A DNA stretch of 64,000 nucleotides from Limosilactobacillus pontis (GCF_002940945.1 NZ_PNFV01000005.1:1-64000), one strand, 5' to 3'. Positions 31,746-41,396 are shown, counted from the first letter of the stretch. Numbers and translations: made by a program. Notes: generated from the sequence alone by a model not told the origin.

Positions 31746-34700
31746 ATGGCTAAGCGGAATAGAGAACTATTACTTCAAAGTGGAACGAATGAAAAGCAAC
31801 GTTGGGCAATCAGAAAATTATCAATCGGGGTTGTATCAGTATTTATTGGGACGAGTCTATTCTTTCTAATAGATAGCAATACTCGTGTTAATGCTGATAG
31901 CATAAGTAACGAATTGTCAGGACAAACGATTATTCAAGATTCTACTTCTAACAGTTTAGATCAACCCGTTAGTGAGCAGGAATCAGCTTCACCTACAACG
32001 GGTAACCAAGAGGCAAAGGCTGAAAGCACCAATCATTCAAATAATCAGGAGACTGCTTCCAACAAATCAGCTAGCAATAATAATTCATCTGAGAATTCAG
32101 AAGACAACTATGTAGCTGTAGAGACAAAGCAGTTAGCTCAGACAAGTAACCGCGCTGGTGGGGATGGTGAAATTTCAACTGACTCTATCAGTGAGAATAA
32201 AACGAAGTTGGCGAAAGCAAATGCAGACACTACGGCCGTTCCTGGCTTTTCAGTAACGGATCCAGAATATCCCAGTGAAATGTATCGCGATCCAAATCCG
32301 GAACATTATTCATTCCTCTGGGTTGGCCAGACAGGTAATGGCTACCAAACCGTAATTTCAACTAATAGGAATGGGGATGGCCAAATTCACGTCTTTGAAT
32401 TGGATCAGAGCAACACCGTCCTCAATTCATTTGATTTGGATAAAAATCAAAGCCGCACGTCCCGACAGACGGGAGTCACATACTTTAACGACGAATACGC
32501 CGGACTGGTTAGAGCCGGATCACCAAGAAGATGGACACTAAAATATGAGGTTTCAGGTGGCAAGAGTGATCATCCATACAATGCCATCAGTTTTATTGTG
32601 CCGCGGCTGAATACTCAAGTAACCTCATATCACGACGAAGACGGTAACGACATCATTGATAACAACTCGGAAAAGATCGAATCGGTTGTCCAGCGAGGCT
32701 TAGACGGTCAAAAGTATACAACTACTGGGACAAAGCTCATCAATGGTTATTATGCTAAAGCGCCGTCTAATGCTCAGGGAACAATGTCACCTTATGGTAA
32801 GATTGGCAGCAAGTATGAAAAGAATTGGCACGATGGCTACATTGCTGAATTTACGCAAATCAATAATGCCGGTGATATGTCTGTTCAGATGTATCGTGAA
32901 GACCGACAAGGCAACAGAACTCCTGTCAACCGGCCGATGATTATTAAACCTGGAGATATCGACGTATATTCAGGCGTGAACAATATCTACTTGAGAAGTA
33001 TTTACGTTCCACAGACAATTGATATTAGGTATGTATATAAAAAGTTAGGGAATACTGTCCCTGTTGATGAGGATAATAATCCATTTAAGGGGAACACACC
33101 AACCCAATATCCTAACGACCCGAATGACCCGACTAAAGCCGGGAAGGTTGTTATTCCTCAATACGAAGGATATACACCAAAAATTAATGGTGTACCTGTA
33201 GGCCCAGATGGCTTCATTCCAACTGATCCAGGTGAAGATACTATGGTTGTCTACACCGCTAACCCTGCTACGGCCTTGGTAAGGTTTGTTGATGATACTG
33301 ATAGTCGTAACCTCACCAATGTCGAATTGAATGGGAAGACTGAGAAAACGATTGACTTTGGCAAGGCTAATGCGCAGTTGAAGTTCTACCTCGACCGTGG
33401 GTACAAGTTAGTTACCAGTGAAATCCCAACGATGGAAACCAAGTTCGACACCAAAGATGACACCGATGGACCAAGTCAGGTCTTTGTTGTCCATTTGGAA
33501 CACGACACGGTTACCGTGACACCGGACAATCCAGTAGATCCAGGTGACAAGATCAACCCGAATGACCCAGATAGCCCAACTTACACGCCAGATCAGGCTA
33601 AGGTCACCGAAGATCATTCCTTGACCGTTCACTATGTCGGCGCCCCAAACAATCCAGCTGATAACCAACAACACTCCCACTGGACCCGGGAAGTAACCAT
33701 CGATAAGGTTACCGGGAAGACAATCTCCAGTACCGACTGGACAACGACCGATTCCTACGCCGCGGTCAAGTCGCCGGAGATTACTGGCTATACGCCGGAT
33801 AAAGAAGTCGTCAATGAACCAACTGTTCGGGAAGACCAGGAAGTTACCGTTACCTATACTGCTAACTCCGCCACAGCCCTAGTACGGTTTATTGATGAAA
33901 CTGAAAACCGTAACCTCTCGAATATCGAATCGAAGGGGAAGACGGGGGAGACCATTGACTTTGACAAGGCTAACGCGCAATTAAAGTTCTACCTTGACCG
34001 TGGGTACAAACTGGTCGCTAACGAAATTCCAACGACGGAAACCAAGTTCGACACCAGTGATGATACTGATGGCCCGAGTCAAGTCTTCATTGTTCGGCTG
34101 GAGCACGACACGGTTACTGTGACACCGGACAATCCAGTAGATCCGGGCGATAAGATCAACCCGAATGACCCAGATAGTCCTACTTATACGCCTGACCAGG
34201 CTAAGGTCACCGAAGATCATTCCTTGACCGTCCACTATGTGGGGGCTCCAAACAATCCAGCTGATAACCAGCAACACTCCCACTGGACTAGGGAAGTAAC
34301 CATCGACAAGGTTACCGGGAAGACCATCTCCAGTACTGACTGGGTAACAACGGACTCCTATGTCGCTGTCAAGACGCCGGAGATTGCTGGCTACACGCCG
34401 GATAAAGAAGTCGTCAACGAGCCAACTGTTCGGGAAAACCGGGAAGTTACTGTTACCTATACTGCTAACTCCGCTACGGCCTTAGTGCGGTTTATTGATA
34501 ATACCGAGAACCGTAATCTTGCTGACCTTGAGTCGAAGGGGAAGACGGGGGAGACCATTGACTTTGACAAGGCTAACGCGCAATTGAAGTTCTACCTTGA
34601 CCGTGGGTACAAACTGGTTGCTAACGAAATTCCAACGACGGAAACCAAGTTCGACACCAGTGATGATACTGATGGTCCAAGCCAAATTTTCATTGTTCGA

Positions 34701-35339
34701 CTAGAGCATGATACCATCACTGTGACGCCGGACAATCCAGTAGAACCGGATGATAAGATCAACCCGAACGACCCGGATAGTCCTACTTATACTCCGGATC
34801 AAGCCAATGTTGTTGAAGACCACACCTTGACCATTCATTATGTGGGAACTCCGAATAACCCGGCTGATAACCTGCAGCACTCGCGTTGGACCCGAGAAGT
34901 AACTATCGACAAGGTTACTGGAAAGACGATCTCCAGCACCGACTGGACAACGACCGATTCCTACGCCGCCGTTAAGTCGCCGGAGATTGCTGGCTACGCA
35001 CCGTATAAGGAGGTTGTCGATGAGCCAACTGTCCGAGAAGACCGTGTGATTACGGTAACCTATGTAAAGAAGGATCAGGAACTGCCAGTTCCACCTGAAG
35101 ACGACAAGCCATCTCAGAATAACCAAGAACAACCTAAACCTAATGAAACTACGAATAATCAACCAAAACAGGGAAATAAACTTCCAGATCAGATAGTTAA
35201 TAGTAAGACTACGGATACTAAGACATTGCCTCAGACTGGTGTGGGCCCAGACAATAACCAGGCACTCTTAGGTAGTCTGTTATTAAGCCTTGCTGTTTTC
35301 TTAGGACTTCCATATAAAAAGAAGCAACGAACTAAGTAA
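31746..35339 (+). CDS. Large LPQTG adhesin with YSIRK-type signal and Mub-like repeats
   Basis: A cell-wall-anchored adhesin of about 1197 residues. The N-terminus has a YSIRK-type export signal (WAIRKLSIGVVSVF) and a cleavage region near NADS. Residues about 60-170 are Ser/Asn-rich. An unassigned N-terminal domain (about 175-430) follows, then a MucBP-like segment (IDIRYVYKK). Three near-identical 201-residue units, each starting TALVRF and containing two Mub-type modules, occupy about 505-1108. A Pro/Lys/Asn wall-spanning region, LPQTG and KKKQR end the protein. GGAGGG precedes ATG 31746; an in-frame TTG lies 27 bases upstream. Binding to mucus or host glycans is inferred from the repeats. 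Confidence 0.92.
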   Translation: MAKRNRELLLQSGTNEKQRWAIRKLSIGVVSVFIGTSLFFLIDSNTRVNADSISNELSGQTIIQDSTSNSLDQPVSEQESASPTTGNQEAKAESTNHSNNQETASNKSASNNNSSENSEDNYVAVETKQLAQTSNRAGGDGEISTDSISENKTKLAKANADTTAVPGFSVTDPEYPSEMYRDPNPEHYSFLWVGQTGNGYQTVISTNRNGDGQIHVFELDQSNTVLNSFDLDKNQSRTSRQTGVTYFNDEYAGLVRAGSPRRWTLKYEVSGGKSDHPYNAISFIVPRLNTQVTSYHDEDGNDIIDNNSEKIESVVQRGLDGQKYTTTGTKLINGYYAKAPSNAQGTMSPYGKIGSKYEKNWHDGYIAEFTQINNAGDMSVQMYREDRQGNRTPVNRPMIIKPGDIDVYSGVNNIYLRSIYVPQTIDIRYVYKKLGNTVPVDEDNNPFKGNTPTQYPNDPNDPTKAGKVVIPQYEGYTPKINGVPVGPDGFIPTDPGEDTMVVYTANPATALVRFVDDTDSRNLTNVELNGKTEKTIDFGKANAQLKFYLDRGYKLVTSEIPTMETKFDTKDDTDGPSQVFVVHLEHDTVTVTPDNPVDPGDKINPNDPDSPTYTPDQAKVTEDHSLTVHYVGAPNNPADNQQHSHWTREVTIDKVTGKTISSTDWTTTDSYAAVKSPEITGYTPDKEVVNEPTVREDQEVTVTYTANSATALVRFIDETENRNLSNIESKGKTGETIDFDKANAQLKFYLDRGYKLVANEIPTTETKFDTSDDTDGPSQVFIVRLEHDTVTVTPDNPVDPGDKINPNDPDSPTYTPDQAKVTEDHSLTVHYVGAPNNPADNQQHSHWTREVTIDKVTGKTISSTDWVTTDSYVAVKTPEIAGYTPDKEVVNEPTVRENREVTVTYTANSATALVRFIDNTENRNLADLESKGKTGETIDFDKANAQLKFYLDRGYKLVANEIPTTETKFDTSDDTDGPSQIFIVRLEHDTITVTPDNPVEPDDKINPNDPDSPTYTPDQANVVEDHTLTIHYVGTPNNPADNLQHSRWTREVTIDKVTGKTISSTDWTTTDSYAAVKSPEIAGYAPYKEVVDEPTVREDRVITVTYVKKDQELPVPPEDDKPSQNNQEQPKPNETTNNQPKQGNKLPDQIVNSKTTDTKTLPQTGVGPDNNQALLGSLLLSLAVFLGLPYKKKQRTK
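33259..35065 (+). repeat. Three tandem 603-bp repeats in the adhesin gene
   Basis: Units start near 33259, 33862 and 34465 and differ by scattered, mostly synonymous changes. The first and second units share long identical blocks, as do the second and third, indicating recent unequal exchange or gene conversion. Copy number may vary between strains. Confidence 0.9.
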
Positions 35340-35487
35340 GTAATCCCTAGAATTTAAAAATAGACGAAAGGCTAAGCCTATTTATATAAATCCTCTTTGG
35401 GATTGACACTTTAATAATTGCAAAGTGTTAAATCTTAAAGGGGATTTTATACTAGTTGGCGTTTTAATACTAAAGAGGTAATTAATA

Positions 35488-35754
35488 ATGGAATCAAAAG
35501 TACAAGTAAGTATTGCTTCTAATGTGAAGGAAAATGCCGAAAACATTATTGAAGAAGTCGGTTTAACACCAACGACCGTAATTAACGGGCTATACAGACA
35601 GATTATTGCTACCGGAGGAATCCCATTTAGTTTTTCTTTGACACCAAAGCAAATAGCTGCATTAAGATTAAAAGAAATACCAAAAAATACTAATACTAAG
35701 GTTCATGAAATAACCTCAGAAAAAGAGTTTGAGAAACTATTCGATGATGACTAG
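35488..35754 (+). CDS. RelB/DinJ-family antitoxin, without toxin
   Basis: An 88-residue protein with an N-terminal ribbon-helix-helix (KVQVSIASNVKENAENIIEEVGLTPTTVINGLYRQII) typical of DinJ/RelB and an acidic C-terminal toxin-binding tail (EKEFEKLFDDD). GAGG precedes the ATG. No YafQ/RelE gene follows; a terminator stands 27 bases after the stop. It may act on a toxin elsewhere, or be a leftover whose toxin has been deleted. AT-rich like the neighbouring xyloside cluster. Confidence 0.85.
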   Translation: MESKVQVSIASNVKENAENIIEEVGLTPTTVINGLYRQIIATGGIPFSFSLTPKQIAALRLKEIPKNTNTKVHEITSEKEFEKLFDDD

Positions 35755-35781
35755 ATAGATAATTATAGATTTGTACATAAC

Positions 35782-35821
35782 AAAAGATCGTCTTGTTAAC
35801 TATGGACAAGACGATCTTTTT
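35782..35821 (+). terminator. Terminator after the antitoxin gene
   Basis: Stem AAAAGATCGTCTTGT pairs with ACAAGACGATCTTTT and a T-tail. A second looser hairpin with GAAAGA and TCTTTC arms follows at about 35860-35905. Confidence 0.92.
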
Positions 35822-36033
35822 ATAAAAAAACTATGTTTTCACATTTTGTTGAAAATGAAAGACCGTCCACATAGAACTTTGGCCGGTTCACGGACGATCT
35901 TTCATTAATCTAAAGTAGCAAAGCCACCGTTCTGATAATAACGAGATCAGGGTAGAAGTATTCTTTTACATCAACCTGTCATTAAAATTATAGTTTTAAT
36001 GAAGCCAAGCTGCAAGTCTCCCTATCTTCACAA

Positions 36034-36843
36034 CTATTTATTTCCCTGTCGTCGCAATGCACTTGGTAAAATACCAAACATCTCCTTAAAGGTCTTACGT
36101 GCTGTACGTTCATTATTAAGACCATTTTCTTGCATTAATTTTTTGATTGGTCGATCAGTTTTCAAAATATCTTGATAAAAGCGGTTGATTCTCACACCAT
36201 AAATATACTTAAGCAGAGAAATCCCTGTTTGTTCCTTAAAAATTCTTGAAAGATAGCTGGGATTATAACCAAAACGACGAGCAAGTAAGTTAACAGTTAA
36301 CTGTTCTTGATAATTCTGATTAATATAAATGATTACATTCTTAAGTTGATTGTTGCTGGCTACAAATGACCTTTGTCGAGCAAACTTAGTAAAGATTATT
36401 TTTAATATCTTAAGAAGGATAATCTCACTATCAAATTTATATCCGTCAGTTTGAGCAATATCAACCTCTCCAAAGTGTTTAATAAGTTTCACAATTGTTT
36501 TATATTCTGGTAAATCTACTTGTCCATTTTTAAAATCAACCTTTTCGGGGTAATCAAGATAGCGTTCAAGTGTCGAAATTGGAATCTGAAAAACCATTGC
36601 CCTGTTAGGTGTATTTGCAACTGAATGAACAGCACCTGAAGGAACTATGATAAATTGTCCTGATTTTAATATAAATAGCTGTCCTTCAATATTAAAGTCA
36701 AGACGACCGTCAAAAACACAAACAATTTCAATACTACTATGCCAATGAAAAGGAACATAGCCGCTTGTCCCTGTAGATGACCGCCAAAAACGAATGCCAA
36801 TGTTGGTATTAACAACAACATTTTCATGATGATTTTGTACCAT
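36034..36843 (-). CDS. AraC-family regulator with cupin domain
   Basis: A 269-residue transcription factor. Residues about 15-90 form a cupin sensor (FHWHSSIEIVCVFDGRLDF, GQFIIVPSGAVHSV). Residues about 165-265 hold two helix-turn-helix motifs (LTVNLLARRFGYNPSYLSRIFKEQTG and the second around NNERTARKTFKEMFG). It is divergent from the GH43-MFS pair and most likely activates it in response to a pentose or xylo-oligosaccharide. Base composition is low in GC like the genes it faces, supporting transfer as one cluster. Confidence 0.9.
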   Translation of the reverse strand: MVQNHHENVVVNTNIGIRFWRSSTGTSGYVPFHWHSSIEIVCVFDGRLDFNIEGQLFILKSGQFIIVPSGAVHSVANTPNRAMVFQIPISTLERYLDYPEKVDFKNGQVDLPEYKTIVKLIKHFGEVDIAQTDGYKFDSEIILLKILKIIFTKFARQRSFVASNNQLKNVIIYINQNYQEQLTVNLLARRFGYNPSYLSRIFKEQTGISLLKYIYGVRINRFYQDILKTDRPIKKLMQENGLNNERTARKTFKEMFGILPSALRRQGNK

Positions 36844-36947
36844 TCTCTCACCTTAACCTGTAATTTCTTACTTAAAAATATTTAATAATCTACGGAAAGC
36901 TCAAATCATCTTGTCATGTATCCGCTTCCAATATATTATTTTACTGA

Positions 36948-36968
36948 AGTTGATTTGAAGAATCAACT
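36948..36968 (+). promoter_or_regulatory. Inverted repeat upstream of GH43, possible regulator site
   Basis: AGTTGATT-N5-AATCAACT, flanked by GAAG and CTTC, lies 42 bases before the GH43 start in the divergent promoter region. It may be an operator or an mRNA hairpin. Confidence 0.4.
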
Positions 36969-37009
36969 AACTTCAAAAGTTCATTTTATTACACTAGGAG
37001 GAAATTTCC

Positions 37010-38671
37010 GTGAGTACAATTACAAACCCTATTATTCCCGGAATGGCACCAGATCCATCAATCTTACGGGTCGATAATGATTATTATATTGCAACATCAA
37101 CATTCCACTGGCAACCGGCTATCCAAATTTTTCATTCAACAGACTTGGTTAACTGGCAACTTATTGACTATGCCTTAAAAGACACTGATCTTAACCTGCA
37201 AGGAACTAATACGCCAGCTGGTATTTGGGCACCCCATCTTTCCTACGATACTGAAAGCAAAAAATTTTGGCTTGCATATTGTCATGTTCAGAATATGGCT
37301 GGACGTGAGTTTAATGCTGAATCGTACGCCATTTGCTCTGACTCGATTACAGGTCCATGGTCAAAACCACTGTACCTAACGTCTATTGGCTTTGATCCCT
37401 CACTCTTTCATGATGAAAATGGGAAACATTATATAGCTGTACTCGAATGGGAAACACGAGAGGGCTATCAGGCACCCGGCCACATTGTGATTAGTGAAGT
37501 TGACTTAACAAATGGCAAAATTAAGGGCTGGCATCGAGTTACCACCGGTTTTACAAGCCGTGGCTGTGTCGAAGCCCCACAAATTTACAAGCATAATGGC
37601 TACTACTATCTTTTGCTAGCTTCTGGCGGAACAGGTTATGCCCACGGTGTTGAGTTAGGACGTGCCAAACAGATCTTCGGACCATACGAAGCCAACCCAA
37701 CCCACGAACCGATTATTACTTCATCCCCACACCATCTTTTCTCGCTTGGAGACCCTGATGCCGGTCACTTTGAAATGTACAATCCAAACTCAACAATTCA
37801 AAAATCTGGTCATGGTTCATTAGTTAAAACTTCTGACAACAAATGGTATATTGCTCACCTAATGTCTCGACCACTTGCCGGAACTAAACTTAATCCCCTT
37901 GGTCGAGAAACCGGTCTGCAGCAAATGCATTGGACTGATGACGGATGGCTAGAAATGGCAGACGGTAGTAATTTTGCTAAGCAAACTGTCCAGGTTTCCA
38001 ACACTGATGTTCAACAGGATGCCCATATTTTCGATATTGATGATCACTTCAATAATGGCCAATACGACAAGCGCTTCATGACTCCTTATCACAAACAGGA
38101 TCAAAGTTGGGTTAAAGTCGTTAATGGCAAGCTTTCAATTAGCGGTCGAAATTCATTCTTCTCTCAGGTTAGTCCATCGATTATGGGAACACGAGCAACC
38201 TCACTAAATTACTATGTTCAAACTAAGCTTGAATTTCATCCAACACACTATTCAGAAACTGCTGGCCTTGGTTTATATTATGATGCTAACAATTGGTTTT
38301 ACGTTCGACTTTGTCAAGCCAACAATGAAAAAGGCCTTGTATTGCGGGCTCTACAAGCCAAGCTTGGCCAACGAATAGATTTTATGTTTGATGAAGTAAG
38401 GGTTCCTAATAATACTGCAGAAATTAGGATTAATTACCATAATGGTATTGCTACCGTTAATTATCGCTTCACCGATTGTAAATGGACCCAATTAGGTCAT
38501 CAATTTGATCTCTCCTACCTCTCTGATGAAGGAGTCAATGGTGAACCAGGTGAAATTGGCGGTTTTACCGGACTCTTTAATTTCATTGGTGCTGTGGATG
38601 CATATGAGCATCAATCGCATGGTGACTTCGAATATTACCAAGTTAAAACTGAAATTCTTAGAAAGGATTGA
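37010..38671 (+). CDS. xynB: GH43 beta-xylosidase
   Basis: A cytoplasmic glycoside hydrolase of 553 residues that releases xylose from xylo-oligosaccharides. The five-bladed propeller starts NPIIPGMAPDPSILRV with the general-base Asp; a pKa-modulating Asp lies in GFDPSLFHD and the general acid Glu in RGCVEAPQIYK. A C-terminal beta-sandwich (about 325-550) is typical of the GH43 subfamily 11 xylosidases. GTG start with AGGAGG upstream; there is no signal peptide. It overlaps the beginning of the transporter frame. The family call is firm; alpha-arabinofuranosidase side activity is possible. Confidence 0.92.
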   Translation: MSTITNPIIPGMAPDPSILRVDNDYYIATSTFHWQPAIQIFHSTDLVNWQLIDYALKDTDLNLQGTNTPAGIWAPHLSYDTESKKFWLAYCHVQNMAGREFNAESYAICSDSITGPWSKPLYLTSIGFDPSLFHDENGKHYIAVLEWETREGYQAPGHIVISEVDLTNGKIKGWHRVTTGFTSRGCVEAPQIYKHNGYYYLLLASGGTGYAHGVELGRAKQIFGPYEANPTHEPIITSSPHHLFSLGDPDAGHFEMYNPNSTIQKSGHGSLVKTSDNKWYIAHLMSRPLAGTKLNPLGRETGLQQMHWTDDGWLEMADGSNFAKQTVQVSNTDVQQDAHIFDIDDHFNNGQYDKRFMTPYHKQDQSWVKVVNGKLSISGRNSFFSQVSPSIMGTRATSLNYYVQTKLEFHPTHYSETAGLGLYYDANNWFYVRLCQANNEKGLVLRALQAKLGQRIDFMFDEVRVPNNTAEIRINYHNGIATVNYRFTDCKWTQLGHQFDLSYLSDEGVNGEPGEIGGFTGLFNFIGAVDAYEHQSHGDFEYYQVKTEILRKD

Positions 38672-38676
38672 AAAAC

Positions 38677-39924
38677 ATGAAAAAAGTAACAATAAATCTT
38701 AAACGGTTATTACCAGCCCTCGTGATTGGACCAGCAAGTTGGTTAGGTCCGTACGTTGTTATGAATAGCCTCTTTCTACCGGCACTGATCCAAAAAATCG
38801 ATGCCCCGAATAAAGTTCAGTTGGTTGCCCTCTTCTCAACAATGGGAATGATATTTGCAGCTATTTCTAATATGATTGCCGGAGCACTTTCCGATCGAAC
38901 TCATTCTCGATTCGGGAAACGGGCACCTTGGATTGTTGGTGGTGGTTTCTGTTTCATGCTAGCCATGATTGGAGCCTCATTATGCTATAACATTCCAGCA
39001 TTGCTGATCGCTTGGATGATTGGACAAGTGGCCTTAAACTTTATTGTTGCCCCAATGGTTGCTTGGATTGATTTTGCTCCTGAAGGTGGCCGTGCCACAG
39101 CTTCCTCTGCTTATGGTGGTTTAGGGATGGCTTTGGGTAACAATGGATTCAATGTTATTGGAGCAATGTTTCTTAGTCAATTCCGGCTTGGCTTTGTTAT
39201 TTTTGGTATTTTTGCCTTTATTGGTACCCTTATTGCCGTCTTAATTATTCATGAACCATCAAATCTTAATGAGAAAAACCCTGAACCAGCAAAGAAGCAA
39301 AAAGAAAAGTACCACCTTAGCTGGCACTACATCACTTCGATATTCCCACGCTGGTCAATTGGTCGCGACTACTATTTAGCATTAATCGGTAAACTTTTTC
39401 AAGGTGTTGGTAACTTTGCCATTACCGGATATATCCTTTATATTATGACTGACTTCTTGCATCGAGGCAGTCAAACACAGTCATCAATTCAACTGATTAA
39501 CGGAATCATGTTAGCATTTGGAATCTTGATGGGGTTTGTTGCCGGTCCGATCGCTGATAAGTTGAAAATACTTAAATTCCCGGTTGGCTTCTCAACAATC
39601 TTCTTAGCAATTGCTGCTCTTGCTCTCTTCTTTATGCGAAATACGACTGGAATCATCATCTATGCTCTATTTGCCGGTCTTGGAATGGGCCTATGGAACG
39701 CTCTCGATAATCTTTTGAACCTCGAAGTTATTCCAGATAAAAACCGTGTTGCCTTCTTCTTGGGAGTTTATAACCTCGGAAATACAATCACTCAGGCAAT
39801 TGCACCTGTAATTGCGGGAACCGTTATCTCAATTTGGGGATATTCTGCTGTCTTCGGTGTATCATTCATTTTTGCCCTTGTTGGTGGTATTTGCATGCTT
39901 ACAATCAAGAGCGTTAAATACTAA
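38677..39924 (+). CDS. MFS/GPH-type sugar transporter
   Basis: A 12-helix carrier of about 415 residues. The loop 2-3 motif GALSDRTHSRFGKRAPWI is characteristic of major-facilitator sugar carriers, and the central loop is charged (NEKNPEPAKKQKEKY). Translation from ATG 38677 is preferred (AAAGGA 10 bases upstream); a TTG at 38668 overlaps the GH43 stop. Co-transcription with the xylosidase indicates import of a xyloside or xylo-oligosaccharide, which is an inference. A terminator follows. Confidence 0.88.
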   Translation: MKKVTINLKRLLPALVIGPASWLGPYVVMNSLFLPALIQKIDAPNKVQLVALFSTMGMIFAAISNMIAGALSDRTHSRFGKRAPWIVGGGFCFMLAMIGASLCYNIPALLIAWMIGQVALNFIVAPMVAWIDFAPEGGRATASSAYGGLGMALGNNGFNVIGAMFLSQFRLGFVIFGIFAFIGTLIAVLIIHEPSNLNEKNPEPAKKQKEKYHLSWHYITSIFPRWSIGRDYYLALIGKLFQGVGNFAITGYILYIMTDFLHRGSQTQSSIQLINGIMLAFGILMGFVAGPIADKLKILKFPVGFSTIFLAIAALALFFMRNTTGIIIYALFAGLGMGLWNALDNLLNLEVIPDKNRVAFFLGVYNLGNTITQAIAPVIAGTVISIWGYSAVFGVSFIFALVGGICMLTIKSVKY

Positions 39925-39955
39925 TTTCATTTTTATATAATTTTAGACGAATAGG

Positions 39956-39999
39956 AAACGAACCATGATTTTGAAAAGTCAAAATTACGGTTCGTTTTT
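39956..39999 (+). terminator. Terminator of the GH43-MFS operon
   Basis: AAACGAACC pairs with GGTTCGTTT, with an inner ATTTTG/CAAAAT stem and T5. Confidence 0.9.
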
Positions 40000-40085
40000 G
40001 TAAATACCTAAATAATTATTAATAACCATCCTATACTGACAAAAGGGTATGATAACAATCTCTAATAGCCGTTGTGAGTAAAACA

Positions 40086-40121
40086 AAAGCCGCGCAACGA
40101 TCATCTCGTTGGCGCGGCTTC
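40086..40121 (-). terminator. Terminator of the zinc-ribbon gene
   Basis: On the minus strand, GCCGCGCCAACGA pairs with TCGTTGCGCGGC, followed by TTTTGTTTT. Confidence 0.9.
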
Positions 40122-40128
40122 CATACTT

Positions 40129-40293
40129 CTATTCATCGATCTGCTTAAGTGCTGTTCGACAATAGTAGCAATTGATGTGACCATACTTCTTCAGCATGCT
40201 TTTAACTTGACTATGGCTGAATTCGTAGTGCTCGTGGCAATTTGGACACACAAAATATTCTTTTTTAGATAATAATTTCAATAGCGTCCCCAT
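40129..40293 (-). CDS. Small zinc-ribbon protein (54 aa)
   Basis: A 54-residue frame with two CxxC knuckles (CPNC near 16-19 and CYYC near 42-45) separated by 22 residues, which suggests a zinc ribbon. The rest is basic (KSMLKKYGH). GGGGAG stands about 12 bases before the ATG and a strong terminator follows the stop, both supporting expression. Not assigned to a family. Confidence 0.7.
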   Translation of the reverse strand: MGTLLKLLSKKEYFVCPNCHEHYEFSHSQVKSMLKKYGHINCYYCRTALKQIDE

Positions 40294-40429
40294 TGTTTTT
40301 CAAACTCCCCTAATTTATATCACGCTTACCTAGTCAACTATACACTAGTCGGATAGATCAGACAAGGCACCGCGCATTTTGTCATTGAGAATTAATATTT
40401 GTAATCTTTTTATCCTCAAAGGCAATTCT

Positions 40430-40443
40430 TGCAAGCGCTTTGC
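40430..40443 (+). promoter_or_regulatory. cre-like site (CcpA) at the AKR promoter
   Basis: TGCAAGCGCTTTGC matches the catabolite-responsive element pattern closely and overlaps a weak -35 (TTGCAA). It lies about 48 bases before the aldo/keto reductase start, so repression on glucose is plausible. Confidence 0.5.
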
Positions 40444-40490
40444 TAGCCTATGATAAAATAAACATAAATAATCTTTAAGGAGGAATAGCA

Positions 40491-41339
40491 ATGCAAACAG
40501 TTAAGATTGGGGCAACGTCTCTACCCGCTGTCGGGATTGGTACCTGGCATACCGGAGATGATCCTCAGAAACGTCCTGCGGAGGTCCAGGCAATCCGAAT
40601 CAGCCTCGATCACGGTGTCCGGGTAATTGACACGGCCGAAATGTACGGAATGGGCCGCGCCGAGGAAGTCGTCAAAGAGGCAATTCAGGGATATGCACGT
40701 GACCAAATCTACATTATTGACAAAGTCTTACCAGAAAACGCCAGCCACCGCCAGCTGGAACGCAGCCTTGACCAAAGTCTCCGCCGGGTAGGCACCGATT
40801 ACTTTGACCTCTACCTATTGCATTGGCGGGGATCGGTGCCACTATCTGAGACCGTCGATGAGCTGGAGCGGATGGTTACCAAGGGCAAGATTCGTCACTG
40901 GGGAGTTTCTAATTTTGATGTTGCCGACTTGCAGGAACTTTGGCAACTCCCTGCCGGCCAGTACTGTGTTGCTAATGAAGACCTCTATAATCTTGATGAG
41001 CGGGGAATTGAGTTTGGCCTTCTTCCCCTAATGAAAAAGCATAACCTACCGCTGATCGCATATTCGCCGCTGGCCCAGGCTGATACCATTTCCGGACAGC
41101 TCACCACCGATCCGCTCCTGGGCGAGCTGGCGGCCAACCACCAGGCCAGCGTCTATCAGATTATGCTTGCCTGGACCTTGCGCTACGGAAATGTCCTATC
41201 CATCCCCAAGGCCGGTTCTCCAGAACATGCTCTGGCTAACATCCAAGCGGCCGCAATCACCTTTACAGATGACGAGCTAACCGCCCTGGCCAAACGCTTT
41301 CCAGCGCCAACCAGTAAGCAGCCGTTAGCTACCATTTAA
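40491..41339 (+). CDS. Aldo/keto reductase
   Basis: A 282-residue NADPH-dependent AKR with a TIM-barrel fold that reduces aldehydes or ketones. The catalytic tetrad is visible: Asp and Tyr in DTAEMYGMG, Lys in IIDKVLP, His in YLLHWRG. The C-terminal cofactor motif SIPKAGSPEHALANIQA is present. AAGGAGG precedes the ATG. The substrate is unknown. Single gene with a possible cre site, between two terminators. Confidence 0.93.
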   Translation: MQTVKIGATSLPAVGIGTWHTGDDPQKRPAEVQAIRISLDHGVRVIDTAEMYGMGRAEEVVKEAIQGYARDQIYIIDKVLPENASHRQLERSLDQSLRRVGTDYFDLYLLHWRGSVPLSETVDELERMVTKGKIRHWGVSNFDVADLQELWQLPAGQYCVANEDLYNLDERGIEFGLLPLMKKHNLPLIAYSPLAQADTISGQLTTDPLLGELAANHQASVYQIMLAWTLRYGNVLSIPKAGSPEHALANIQAAAITFTDDELTALAKRFPAPTSKQPLATI

Positions 41340-41347
41340 AACAACAC

Positions 41348-41391
41348 AAAACCACCTGCCCAGCGGTATTACTGCCTGGATCGGTGGTTTT
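41348..41391. terminator. Bidirectional terminator
   Basis: AAAACCACC pairs with GGTGGTTTT around a long loop containing an inner GCCCAGCGG-type stem. It sits between convergent genes. Confidence 0.8.
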
Positions 41392-41396
41392 ACTAT

